A DNA stretch of 64,000 nt. Source: Combretum micranthum (Eukaryota; Streptophyta; Magnoliopsida; Myrtales; Combretaceae). The notes below the pieces were generated by a model, which saw only the letters and a program-made list of their open reading frames with translations, had not been told where the DNA came from and ran no database searches. The translations under genes and the position numbers were made by a program. Of this stretch, positions 40,201 to 52,200 are shown piece after piece (the first letter of the stretch is position 1; each line of letters begins with the position of its first letter). The DNA lies in contig JAMXBD010000205.1 in NCBI GenBank assembly GCA_024138025.1, forward strand, positions 560,501-624,500. Direction: 5' to 3'.

Positions 40201-43200
40201 CTATTAACACAACACAACTACAACGACTACTCAACCGACTCAATATCAAAATCAAACTTCGTTGAGACATTTCATTGAACACCTGGTGTTCATACTCCCT
40301 CACATATAAGAAAACCTACAAACACTACAAATACTCCACTACAACAGTAGCAACAACAACAACACAAGATGCTACAAGTTGATCCACCAATACAAGAACC
40401 AGATCTGAAAATTTTCAACAAGAAGCACAAAATGCCTAGGATTTTCTACAACACTTACCTTTGTCGTAACCCGAAGCTCTAATGCCAAAAGATGATACAC
40501 TCCTAGCTCGTATCTTAACGTAGTAGGCCCCGTAAATCGATTTGCAAGTAAAATAAGGAAAGAAAAGGATATGAACGGCACTATTAATGGATATTACGCA
40601 CCAAGAATAGCCCGAACTACACTCTCACTCTATTGATATGACGTACAATAAAGATCAAGTGGTTGTTCGCCACAATCTAAAGTAGATTGATAAGAACGGG
40701 ACATATTTACTCTCAAGATGAAAGACAAATACAAGGAGTTTCAATATCTATGTTTTAGAAACCCTAGCTTACACTTGATATTGATATACCCATACATAAT
40801 GACAAAGATGTAAATCAAGCAAAATGGAAAACTTGTAAATAAAGAAAATTTGTATAAAACACAAGACACTTGCCACGCCTTTCATCATGCCTGTAGTGTC
40901 ATGGGACGTGAGTTTCACCTCTCAAAGAGTTCTCGTGCGGCACTCAACCATCTCTCATATCATCGTTTGTTGCTAATCTGGATGGCGAGTCAGCCTGATT
41001 TGTTCCGAACCCTACATTCTCATAAGGAGCTCTCTTGGCTTTGCCACGATGCTCCATGTTTGGGAGGTTCAACTATGTCAACTGGTTTCGGCCTGCCTTA
41101 GCCTCATTAGGAGAGCGGCATCAACTCCCATCCAATTTGTTCATGGGAGGCTAGATCCGCCTTTAGAGATAACCCACATCACGAACAAACCTTCTGCCGA
41201 TGCCATTCATAACTCAATATGTTCGAGTTAAACACCCTAATAAAGTCCTCAACTCTCCGACCGTGAGATTCTCCCCCGCTTAAATTCATGACGTCCTCGT
41301 CATGAGGCAAATTTGATGCAACTACTACCCACTCTTAAGCTCTCACCCCTTCTCCACACCCATTGTCAACACACCCAAGATCATCTCACCAGGACTTTGG
41401 ACTTCCATAGGCTTCCTCTCGCTCTCGCCCACACCCTTACTCATTCATCTATCCTTCGAGATCGCCTCTTGTTGAGTTGCCCAATGATAAGGTTTGAGCA
41501 TAAGATCTTGCTTTAACCCCAACTCGCGTCACAACCACCCTCAAGCAACGATGTCCTCACTCTGGTGGCCGCTCCGCTTGAACTTCATCCACACAAGCTG
41601 AATTGACAAGAAGATTAGCGAAAATCCTTGTCTCCACGACTCGCGATACCGCTACCTTCTGGCAACAATGTTCCATCTCTGGTGGTCACTCTTGAGTTTT
41701 GCTCACACGAACCGCATCCTCAATAAGAATTACCCACTCGTTAAGAACTTTGGGTAGCATTAAGCGGTCTTATGGAGCTGGGAACTTTAGTTCTGATACC
41801 ATTTGTCACAGGATGGGAGTTTCACCCCTCAAAGAGTTCCCGTGCAGCACTTAACCATCCCTTATATCATCGTTTGTTGCTAATCTGGATGGCGAGCCTG
41901 CCTTCTCTTCCCTGATTTCCCAGGTTTGTTCCGAGCCCCACATTCTCATAAGGAGCGCCCTCTTGGCTTTGCCATGATCCTCCACATGTTTGGGAGGTTG
42001 AACTATGTTAACTGGTTTTGGCTTGCCTTGGCCTCATCAGGAGAGCGGTATCAACTCCCAATCAGTTTGTCCACAGAAGGCTAGACCCGCCTTCAGAGAT
42101 AACACATATCATGAACAAACCTTCTGCTGATGCCACTCATAACTCAATATGCTCGAGTTAAACACCCCCATAAAGTCCTTAACTCTCGGATCGTGACACG
42201 TAGGACAGGCCGTGATCTTCTCTGATCAACATCTCATGCCTTGATGAAGTGCACACAATGGCCGTAGTTGGGATTACGGGCACCATTATGGTCATAGTCT
42301 GGGCCTTAATCTCCTCTGTACAAAATTTGCCAATGTTGAATCAAGCTTGGTTTCGCCTGTGATTGAGATAATAGTGTTTGACACGATCATATCCTAGGCC
42401 ATGATCTTCTCGGAGGAAAATTGTCAATTTGGCTTTTGGCTTCATTACGACCGTTATTGGATATAATGGCCTTGGTTACGGGCATAAGGTTGCTCGTGAT
42501 CTCTTTTGGCTCGCTCATTTTTCAACAATGGCCTGGTTACAGCCGTATCCATCAAGGTTATCCTTTCCCATGAATAACAGCTGGTGTTACGACCATAGCT
42601 GACAGGGGGATCTCGAGTCCTTCTTGATCTTCTCTAACTTATTGCAAATTGATCCATGAACATTGGTATGGTACATCCTATAATCATGTAAGAAGTTATG
42701 CTTATCTTCTTGAGGCTGATTCAACAAAATTCTGAGTCAAACTCTGTAATCCTTTAGCTCTCGCTCGAGTGATCAGATCCATGGGAATCTGATTCCTATC
42801 AGCAACTCCCTTTGTAGATCCACTAGCTAGCAAAAGCTTTCCAGTTGAGCTCGACACACCAACTGAGCATATTTCACCAGTCCATTGAGCCCACTTATTT
42901 CTAGCTAGCCTTGTCCCTCCATCATTTGAGTTACCCATCATTTCGTCCATTGTTATCTCGCTTACTCTCAAGAGATCAAGACATTCAACGTTGTTAGCTG
43001 TGGTAACCTTGACACATTTTATGCGATGTACTTGGTTCAGGTAATATTTCTTATGCCGAAGATTTTTTAGGGCAATATGGGAAAGCAGAGCAGTAAAAGA
43101 AACGCCATAAGCATGTTTAAGCTTATTGTGATATCATCTTATATATAATTAGGGATGGTTGACTTATTCTTGCATATGATCAGAAATATTTGGTTTATTG

Positions 43201-46200
43201 TAGTGTAAAGATTTATTTTTGCTACTCATTACAAATGATATGTATATATTATATAATTAGGGATGGTTGACTAATTCTTTTTGATAATAGTAAGAAAATT
43301 CTGTGTATATTTTTTTGTATATTTTTGTACATACATGGAGATACATATATATACAATGTTGGGATGGTTGACTAATTCTTTCTGATAACAGTAAGAAAAT
43401 TCTGTGTATATTTTTTTGTATATTTTTGTACATACATGGAGATACATATATATACAATGTTTCATGACTGTTGGTATGCTACACTTACCACAATATTAAT
43501 TACATAACTTAAAAATATAACATTGATAAATGCAATATTATCTATAAGACTCCGCCTCAAGCTGGGGCATAGATGTTTATCATTCCCAGCTTGTTATACA
43601 AATAACTAACTTGACGTCCATTTAATGCTTTTGTGAATAGGTCTTCAAGTTAATCTTCAGTTTTTACATAGTCTGTGGAGATTAAGTTTTGTTGTATCTT
43701 GTCACGAACAAAGTGGCAATCAATCTCAATATGTTTGGTTTTTTCGTAGAATAGCGGATTAGATGCAATATGAAGAATAGCTTGATTATCACACCCCAAT
43801 TTTGCTGGTAAGGAAACTTTAAATTCAATCTCTACCAGAACTTGGTATATGACCTCACATGTAGATTGAGCCATAGCTCTATTTTCTGATTCTGCACTAG
43901 ATCTTGATATAACATTCTGTTTCTTGGTCTTCCATGAAATCAAATTTCCTCCCAAGAAAACGCAATAACCTATAATGAATTTTCTATCCTCTTTGGAACC
44001 AGCCCAATCAGCATTTGAAAAGTATTTTATACGAGAATGACCATGATTTTGATATAGTATACCTCGTCCAGGAGCGCTTTTCAAATAACACAAGATTTGT
44101 TACACAGCAGCCTAATGATGAATTGTTAGAGAAGACATGAACTGACTCACAACTCTGACAGAATACGCAATGTTAGGATAAGTTACTGTGAGATAACTCA
44201 GCTTCACTAACCAACCAACCTCCTATATCTTTCAGGATCTTTAAATGACACCCCATCTTTAGTGAATTGCAGATTAGGATTCATTGGGGGTATTGCATGG
44301 TTTTACCCTTAACTTTCTTATTTCAGATAACAAGTCAAGTACATACTTCCTTTGAGACAAGAAAGTACCTTTCTTGTTCCTCATCACTTTAACACCTGGA
44401 AATACTTCAACGACCCTAAATCCTTTGTCTGAAATTAGTTATGAAGAGATTCTTTCAAAGAGTATATTCCCTTTTCATCATTTCCAGTAATAATTATATC
44501 GTCTACATAAACAACAAGAAGAATAATCCCACATGAAGAATGTTTATAGAACACCAAGTGGTCAGACTTACTTTTGATCATCCCGAGCTTCTCCATTGCT
44601 TGACTAAATTTTCCGAACCACCACGAAGACTTTGCATCAACCCATATAAAGATTTATGAAGATGACAAACTTTTCCTTTCTCCTCCTGAGCAACAAACTC
44701 AGGTGGTTGCTCCATATAGACTTCCTCCTGAAGATCCCCATGTAAAAAGGCATTTTTGATATCCAACTGGTGTAAAGGCCAATCATAAGTATCTACAATA
44801 GAGATAAATAGTCGGATAGATGTTAATTTAGCTGCTGGAGAGAAAGTGTCAGAATAGTTTATGCCGTAGGTTTGAGCATAACCCTTGGCTACAAGATGAG
44901 CTTTAAGGTGGGCAACAGATCCATCTAGATTAACTTTAACTATAAATACCCATTTGCAATCAATTGCCTTTTTTCCTACAGGCAAGCTTACCAAATCTCA
45001 AGTGCCATTAATATCTAAGGCATTCATTTCATCTATCATTACAGTACGTCAGCGAGGATGAGATAAGGCCTCATGAAGAGTACGAGGAGTGGATATATGA
45101 TCAAGAGAGGATTAAGGTCACTTGGGGTCGGATCTATTGAGGAAGAAGAGATTGGTGTAGGACATGAAGCTGGGGGATCTTGCCGTCGTGAGTACAAATG
45201 TTGAATTGGTGATTGTGATGGTGGTGGTAGTGGCAGCGGTGTTGGAGTGCTTGATTGATTATAGGAAATTTGATAAAGTAGTATATCATCTTCCTCTTCG
45301 TGCTGAGGTTTTAATGGAGGAAAAGAATGCAGTGTTTTCTGCAAAAGTAACATCAATAGACACAAGGTACTTATTGAGATGAGGACAGAAACGCCGGTAT
45401 CCCTTGTGAACTCGCGAATATCCCAAGAAGATACATTTAAGGATTTAGGATCAAGTTTACTGACTTGTGGACGTACATCATAGATGAAACAAGTACTATC
45501 AAATGTTCTAGGTTCAATAGGAAATAATGGCTTTGTAGGAAATAATACTTTTTATGGAGTCTCACCCTGAAGAACAGATGAAGGGACACGATTGATTAGG
45601 AAACAAGCAGTGGAGACTACATCAGCCCAAAACTGTCTAGGAACATGCATTTGAGATAAAAGTACTCTTGTTGTCTCAAGAAGATGCCTGTTTTTTCTTT
45701 CTGCCACTCCATTTTGTGATGGTGTGTCTGCACAAGAAGATTGATGAAGAATACCATTTTGGAGCATGAATGTCTGAAATGAGTGTGAGAAATATTCCTT
45801 GGCCTTATCACTTCTTAAAGTGTATACTGAGACATTGAATTATGTTTTTATTTCAGCACAAAAAGCAAAAAAATGATAAAACACTTTTGAACGATTTTTC
45901 ATAAAATAAAGCCAAGTCGTGCGTGAATAGTCATCCACAAAGGTAACAAAATACCGAAAACCGATCTCTAATACAATTGGGCATGGTCCCCATACATCCG
46001 AATGGACTAATTCAAAAGGCTGACTAGCTCTTTTATTGACTTTAGGTAAACTAGACAAACAATGGTGTTTGGCAAAATGACAAGATTCACGGTCTAGAGT
46101 AGAAACATGATTAAATTGAGGATTAAGTTCCTTTAACAAAGGTAAAGAGGGATGTCCAAGGCGGCAGTGAGCTTCAAAAGGTGTTAGAACACTTGAGCAT

Positions 46201-49200
46201 ACAAGGGGACTTGGTACTTGTGTATCCAAAATATAAAGACTACCTGATTCATGTCCTCTTATCAATAATCTTTTTCGTCATAAAAATCCCGAAATAGATA
46301 ATGATCAGGATAAAATGAGAGACAACAGTTTATTGTACGAGTAAGTTGACTTACTAATAGCAAGTTAAATGAAAACTGTGGTAAGCTCAACACAGAAGAC
46401 AAGGAAATTAAAGAAGCTGGATAATTGTGCAAGATCCAAGGACATATGACTTAAACCCATCTGCAAGGGTAACATTTGTGAGAGATGTGTATGGTTGATA
46501 AGTGGAGAAGGGATCTGGGTTACCTATCATGTAATCTGTGTCTCCAGAATCAATGACCAATTCGAAGAGGAGGAAAGGAGACACTGAGTTGGTTTACTTG
46601 ACTCTTCAATAGCAGATGTATGATGAGATGAAGTCTGCAATGCCTCTTGGTATTGGGAGAATTTGGCAAACTCTTCAGCTGAAACTGTGATTGTCTTCTA
46701 ATCCTTTCCTAATATCAGATCAACAGTAGGCAAGTGCACCTATCAATTGTAATATAGGAATGGTTTATGGGTCATAATCCTCGGGGCCCTGACAAGTAGT
46801 ACTACTCGCCCTCTTATTATTATCTAGTAATCGAGTATGATTGGATTATCTAAATTTAATCTATGATTAACAACTAAACGATATTAATTACACAGGTTTA
46901 CTAAATTACTATGCAAAACACAACTTTAATATAATTTAATTCACAATAAAGCAGGGTTACTCCATCATATCAACATGAACTTCAATACAAATCATCCTTT
47001 TAAGTACTTATCTGCAGAGATTCTCAATTCATGGTTCTTATTCTCATAATAAACCAATTCTAATTCCGTTTGCGTCTATTAAAATCTCTCTTAAACAGAT
47101 GGACAAAGCAGAATTGCATTTAGATTATTCTAATTATCCTAAAATCTCCTTAAACATGCAGAAAATTTCCTAATAATATCTCTATTACCAGGAGTAATTT
47201 GTTCTAGTGATTTAGATCTACTCGATGGAATTGTTTCTCAACATTTTCCATCGAGATCTGATGTAGGATCATGTCGTGCACTATAAATTCCTAACTTTAT
47301 TGAAGACCCATCACTAGAAATTCGTAATTAAAAAGATCAATAACAAATACATATACAATTCATGTTAATATGACTTCGTAACACCCTAATCACTATTCAT
47401 GCATGCTGGGATACGAACACCAATATGGAACAAACATAACGATAATGGAATGCACATACCATAAGAGTAAGATAAGAAAAGAAATAAAAACCCTTTTGAA
47501 TTCTGATAACGTAGATGTTTATACACACACGAACACTTGGATCCAATCGTCTCTTTCGAGTTCTTGGAATCCCAACTACACTACTACACTATAATACGTT
47601 CACTTCAACTAACGCATATGAGATGGTGTTCAGAATGAATCCCCCCTTTATATCCAATGGGTGGGTTAAAAACACTTTTCCTAAAAACAAATGACTTTTC
47701 TTTCTAATGTTCAACAGTCACACTGTTTCAAGAACACGTAAGAAAATATTCATGACACATTTCCTAGAGTCACGACCGTACAATGCACATTTCTTTGACA
47801 ATTTCCATCTTGCACGGGCGTACACAAAGGCGTACTAAGTACTGGGTTATTCTTCAGCCAAGTGTGTACGGCGTACAAGTTAGAATCTTCTTCATATTTT
47901 CCTTCCTCATCGCTTCATGTACAAGCGTACAAGACCCCGTACTAGCCACTGCTTCCGTATTTTCTCCATTTTGACAATTGCAACGGCTGTACATCTGACT
48001 CCCTTTGTGCTTCTTGCTCCTTTGCTTGAATTTGATTGGATTCTCCTTACATTTCTCCTTATATTGCCAATCTGTTCAATATTGACCTGATATATATATA
48101 TATATAATACTAATTAAGTACCTAATCTGTTAAGAATCCCATCAACAAACCATAAAATAAACTCAATTTGCCATTTAAAATGATGAAAATTATGCCTATC
48201 AAATATCCCCACACTTAAGCCTGCTTGTCCTCAAGCAAGAAGCTGATAAAATAATTGAAAAAACAATAGTAACTCATTGGTGTTACTATTTTAATGCTGG
48301 GTTTAAAGGATTTCATTTTATCTACTCTTAAGTGCTTTATTCCTTAGCTAAGTTTCAAAGCTAATCATAATGAGTCAATCTTTACTCTCATTATTTAGTT
48401 AGAATTTTTAACATAAAATATACATGACCACAAGTAATAATTCAGATATTTCATCTCTTATATCATTAGTTTTTCAAACTAAATACTACCACCAATCATT
48501 GAGTTTTAATTCCTTAGTGACAGCATAGACATCAACCAATCCCCTGAATTTCTCTCCTTATATATTTTTTTTCTCTCCTTTAATTGATGATTTCTTTTTA
48601 TTATATATATATCCTATAACCCATATAGCAGACTTTCAGTCGATAATCCCGAGCTCGTTACTCAGGTTAACAGATGTTATTCCCTTAAAAAGGGCATCCC
48701 TCGGACTTACTTATTCGAGTTATAAGATTTATTGAACGTTGAAGTGACATCCTTGGTCAATCAATCCAGGCCGGACGACCTTAGGTGACTAGGTTTTAAA
48801 GGGACCCCATCGAACCTCAATCACTTCAATTCTTCTTTCATTCTTTCTTTTTTTTTTTTTTTTTTTTTGTTTTTTGATATAGAAAAAGGAGAGAAAAATT
48901 AATAAAATTGGAGAAATCATTAAGTGATAAGTATCATTTGAACTGTACACTAATGGTAATTCATTTCATTATTCTCTTCATGCTACTTAATGGCAGTAGT
49001 ATATATTGATAATACACTTGTAGTCATATGTTATTTAGATGCAAAATTCTAAATTAAAACATGAGTAAGACTGTCCCATTATGATTTCACATTGCTACTA
49101 TAACCTTAGAAACAATTGCATCTTAACTTCTAAGATCTTCATTATTCCAGCACTTATGAAATCATCAACACCACAACAAAACAATTTTCATTACTCAAGT

Positions 49201-52200
49201 GTAGAGATAAGTCTTAACAGGCATTCATTATCATTATTTAAAACAAGCAACTTCATTTAGCATGCAGGCATGCTCCCTTCCCCACACTTATTAGAGACAT
49301 TGTCCTCAATGTCTCAACTAAAACAACACAATCATATGAAAAAGCAAAACAAAACAAAAGAGCAAAAGAACTTGACTCCCCTATGTTGTGCAGTCGAACT
49401 TGTTGCTAGGCTTTGCACGAGGATGTAATGCCTTTTGGGAAAAGTTACAACTCTTCCATATGCCTTCTGGGAAGAGTCACAACTCTTCTATATACCCCTT
49501 CAAGAAAAGTCATATTGTTTCATATACAAGAAACATGTCCCTTCACATATATATTTAGAAGAGTTATGACTTTTCAAAAAAATGAAACATCACATCCCTT
49601 CATGGGTGCTAACCAACAATGTGTGATGACTTATCCACACACTTAAACTCCTTGAACTCTCCTAACATTAATCCATAAAAACAATCATCCATTCCTCAAT
49701 ATTGAGAGTATGAGAGAGACAAGAGGAAATGGGAGTGTAGAGGCAATGTGATTTGAAATTAGATTTAACATAGGATATGTATATATATATATATATATAA
49801 ATAGGCACTGACCTGGGTGTACGGATGTACAAGTTAAACCAACTTACCTGGCTGCAATGTTGCACGGGCATACAAGAGGACGTGCTGGGTTCTGATGCTA
49901 GTTAGGCTTCCCCTGCTGCTTGAGTACCCCCGTACACATGACCGTAGTGGCTTAGGAACCAAAACAGGGCCATTAAATTCATGATGTACGACCATACATC
50001 AACCCTTTGTAGAGTCTGGAATGGCTCGTCCTTCACTTTGTATTATGTACGCCCGTATAGAGAGGCGTAGTAGCTTCTGTGGGAACTTAATTCTCCCCTT
50101 ACTATTGATGTACGCCCGTACATATCAGCGTGATTCCAAAGGTATAAAAACAGAAAATAATCATCCATAAACACCTCCATCGCATCCTCCACTACATCCC
50201 TTTATTATGAACAAAAGTATAAAAATAGAAAATAGAATAAAAAGCTAGATTAACAACTTGGGTTTTCTTAATATTGTTAATTGATTCTCCGGCAACGGCG
50301 CCAAAAACTTGATGTGTTCCGATCTGAGTTTAATAATTAATATCCAATAATCCTTTCCTAATATCAGATCAACAGTAGGCAAGTGCACCTATCAATTGTA
50401 ATATAGGAATGGTTTATGGGTCGTATTCCTTGGGGCCCTGACAAGTACTACTACTACTCGCCCTCTCATTATTATCTAGTAATCGAGTATGATTGGATTA
50501 TCTAAATTTAATCTATGATTAACAACTAAACGATATTAATTACACAGGTTTACTAAATTACTATGCAAAACACAACTTTAATATAATTTAATTCACAATA
50601 AAGCAGGGTTACTCCATCATATCAACATGAACTTCAATACAAATCATTCTTTTAAGTACTTATCTGCAGAGATTCTCAATTCATGGTTCTTATTCTCATA
50701 ATAAACCAATTCTAATTCCGTTTGCGTCTATTAAAATCTCTCTTAAACAGATGGACAAAGCAGAATTGCATTTAGATTATTCTAATTATCCTAAAATCTC
50801 CTTAAACATGCAGCAAATTTCCTAATAATATCTCTATTACCAGGAGTAATTTGTTCTAGTGATTTAGATCTACTCGATGGAATTGTTTCTCAACATTTTC
50901 CATCAAGATCTGATGCAGGATCATGTCGTGCACTACAAATTCTTAACTTTATTGAAGAGCCATCACTAGAAATTCATAATTAAAAAGATCAATAACAAAT
51001 ACATATACAATTCATGTTAATATGACTTCGTAACACCCTAATCACTATTCATGCATGCTGGGATACGAACACCAATATGGAACAAACATAACGATAATGG
51101 AATGCACATACCATAAGAGTAAGATAAGAAAAGAAATAAAAACCCCTTTGAATTCTGATAACGTAGATGTTTGTACACACACGAACACTTGGATCCAATC
51201 GTCTCTTTCGAGTTCTTCTTGGAATCCCAACTACACTACTACACTATAATACGTTCTACTTCGACTAACGCATATGAGATGGTGTTCAGAATGAATCCCC
51301 CCTTTATATCCAATGGGTGTGGTGTCTAAAAACACTTTTCCTAAAAACAAACGACTTTTGTTTCTAATGTTCAACGGTCACACTGTTTCAAGAACACGTA
51401 AGAAAATATTCATGACACATTTCCTAGAGTCACGACCGTACAATGCACATTTCTTTGACAATTTCCATCTTGCACGGGCGTACACAAAGGCGTACTAAGT
51501 ACTGGGGTTATTCTTCAGCCAAGTGTGTACGGGCGTACAAGTTAGAATCTTCTTCATTTTCCTTCCTCATCGCTTCATGTACAAGCGTACAAGACCCCGT
51601 ACTAGCCACTGCTTCCGTATTTTCTCCATTTTGACAATTGCACGGCCGTACATCTGGACTCCCTTTGTGCTTCTTGCTCCTTTGCTGGAATTTGATTGGA
51701 TTCTCCTTACATTTCTTCCTTATATTGCCAATCTGTTCAATATTGACCTGAAATATATATATATATATATACTAATTAAGTACCTAATCTGTTAAGAATC
51801 CCATCAACAAACCATAAAATAGACTCAATTTGCCATTTAAAATGATGATAAATTATGCCTATCATCTTCCCATAATTTGGGACAGACTCAATAGAAGCGA
51901 TATATGTTGATGGTTTCTTCTGGGTATGATTTTGCAACTTCTTACATTTGCACTTAGTGTGACCTGGCTCATGATGGTAATAGCACACTACTTCTGAATT
52001 TTGACCTGGAGTGCTATTTCCCCATTTTTTATCAATAGAAGAACGTCTTGCCCTTTGACCAACAAGGGCACTGTTAGAATGAGATGGAGTGAATGACATG
52101 TTTTTTTGTGTAAAGTAGTCGAGTAAAGATTTCTTATAGAGATGAAATCTCAGGGCTAGAGAGAATCTGAGATTTGACCACATCGTACTCAGGACGAAGG

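Larger units (their letters stand above)
40897..42198 (-). mobile_element. Element T: TRIM-like miniature LTR retrotransposon
   Basis: 1302 bp. Direct terminal repeats 40897-41268 and 41804-42198 (372 and 395 bp) start TGTCA and the right one ends GTGACA, an inverted repeat of the start. A Met-tRNA primer site (gttctgatacca on +) is at 41790-41801, two bases from the right LTR; a purine-tract complement ttctcccccgc follows the left LTR. Target duplication TGTAG versus CGTAG, four of five. The internal 535 bp have no coding capacity, so it is non-autonomous. It lacks the 5S rRNA-like part of Cassandra elements. Confidence 0.88.
34735..42801 (-). mobile_element. Element I: Ty3/gypsy retrotransposon, antisense
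   Basis: Perfect target duplication GCAAC (34730-34734 and 42802-42806). Left LTR 34735-35740 (1006 bp), right LTR 40493-42801 (about 1.0 kb plus the inserted element T). Minus-strand order is gag, protease, RT, RNase H, integrase, the gypsy order. A Met-tRNA-like primer site (revcomp tggcattagagc) lies at 40475-40486; purine tract complement tctcccc follows the left LTR. Integrase ends in a GPF module without a visible chromodomain; the sequence resembles plant chromoviruses, lineage not fixed. Many stops and frameshifts. Confidence 0.94.
40493..42801 (-). repeat. Element I 5' LTR, split by element T
   Basis: TGATACACTCC...TTCCTATCA on +. T occupies 40897-42198. Compared with the left LTR it shows many C-to-T and G-to-A changes at CG sites (for example acggccgta has become acgatcata). 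Confidence 0.9.
48202..50309. other. Element K interior, non-coding
   Basis: No ORF longer than about 77 residues and no retroviral motif. Purine-tract complement near 48202-48215 (aatatccccacac). A poly-T/pyrimidine run lies at 48845-48875 and AT dinucleotide runs near 49780-49800. A regular palindrome array sits at 49811-50140. Confidence 0.75.
46699..51864 (-). mobile_element. Element K: non-autonomous LTR retrotransposon
   Basis: 5166 bp with direct repeats of 1503 bp (46699-48201) and 1555 bp (50310-51864) that are nearly identical. Perfect target duplication TCTTC (46694-46698 and 51865-51869); removing K restores collinearity of J gag with D. The primer site at 50286-50303 (tctccggcaacggcgcca on +) equals the 3' end of plant Asp-tRNA with one mismatch, a primer used by many gypsy elements. 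The 2.1-kb interior has no gag-pol. It must use enzymes from another element. Confidence 0.92.

Noticed and set aside
40897..42198. Cassandra-type TRIM
   Set aside because: Neither strand shows 5S rRNA-like sequence or its internal promoter boxes.
47403..47594. Small frame repeated at 51055-51249 as a conserved peptide
   Set aside because: The copies are the two LTRs of K; no coding signal beyond LTR identity.
50286..50303. tRNA-Asp gene
   Set aside because: Only the 3' 18 bases are present, next to an LTR; it is a primer-binding site.
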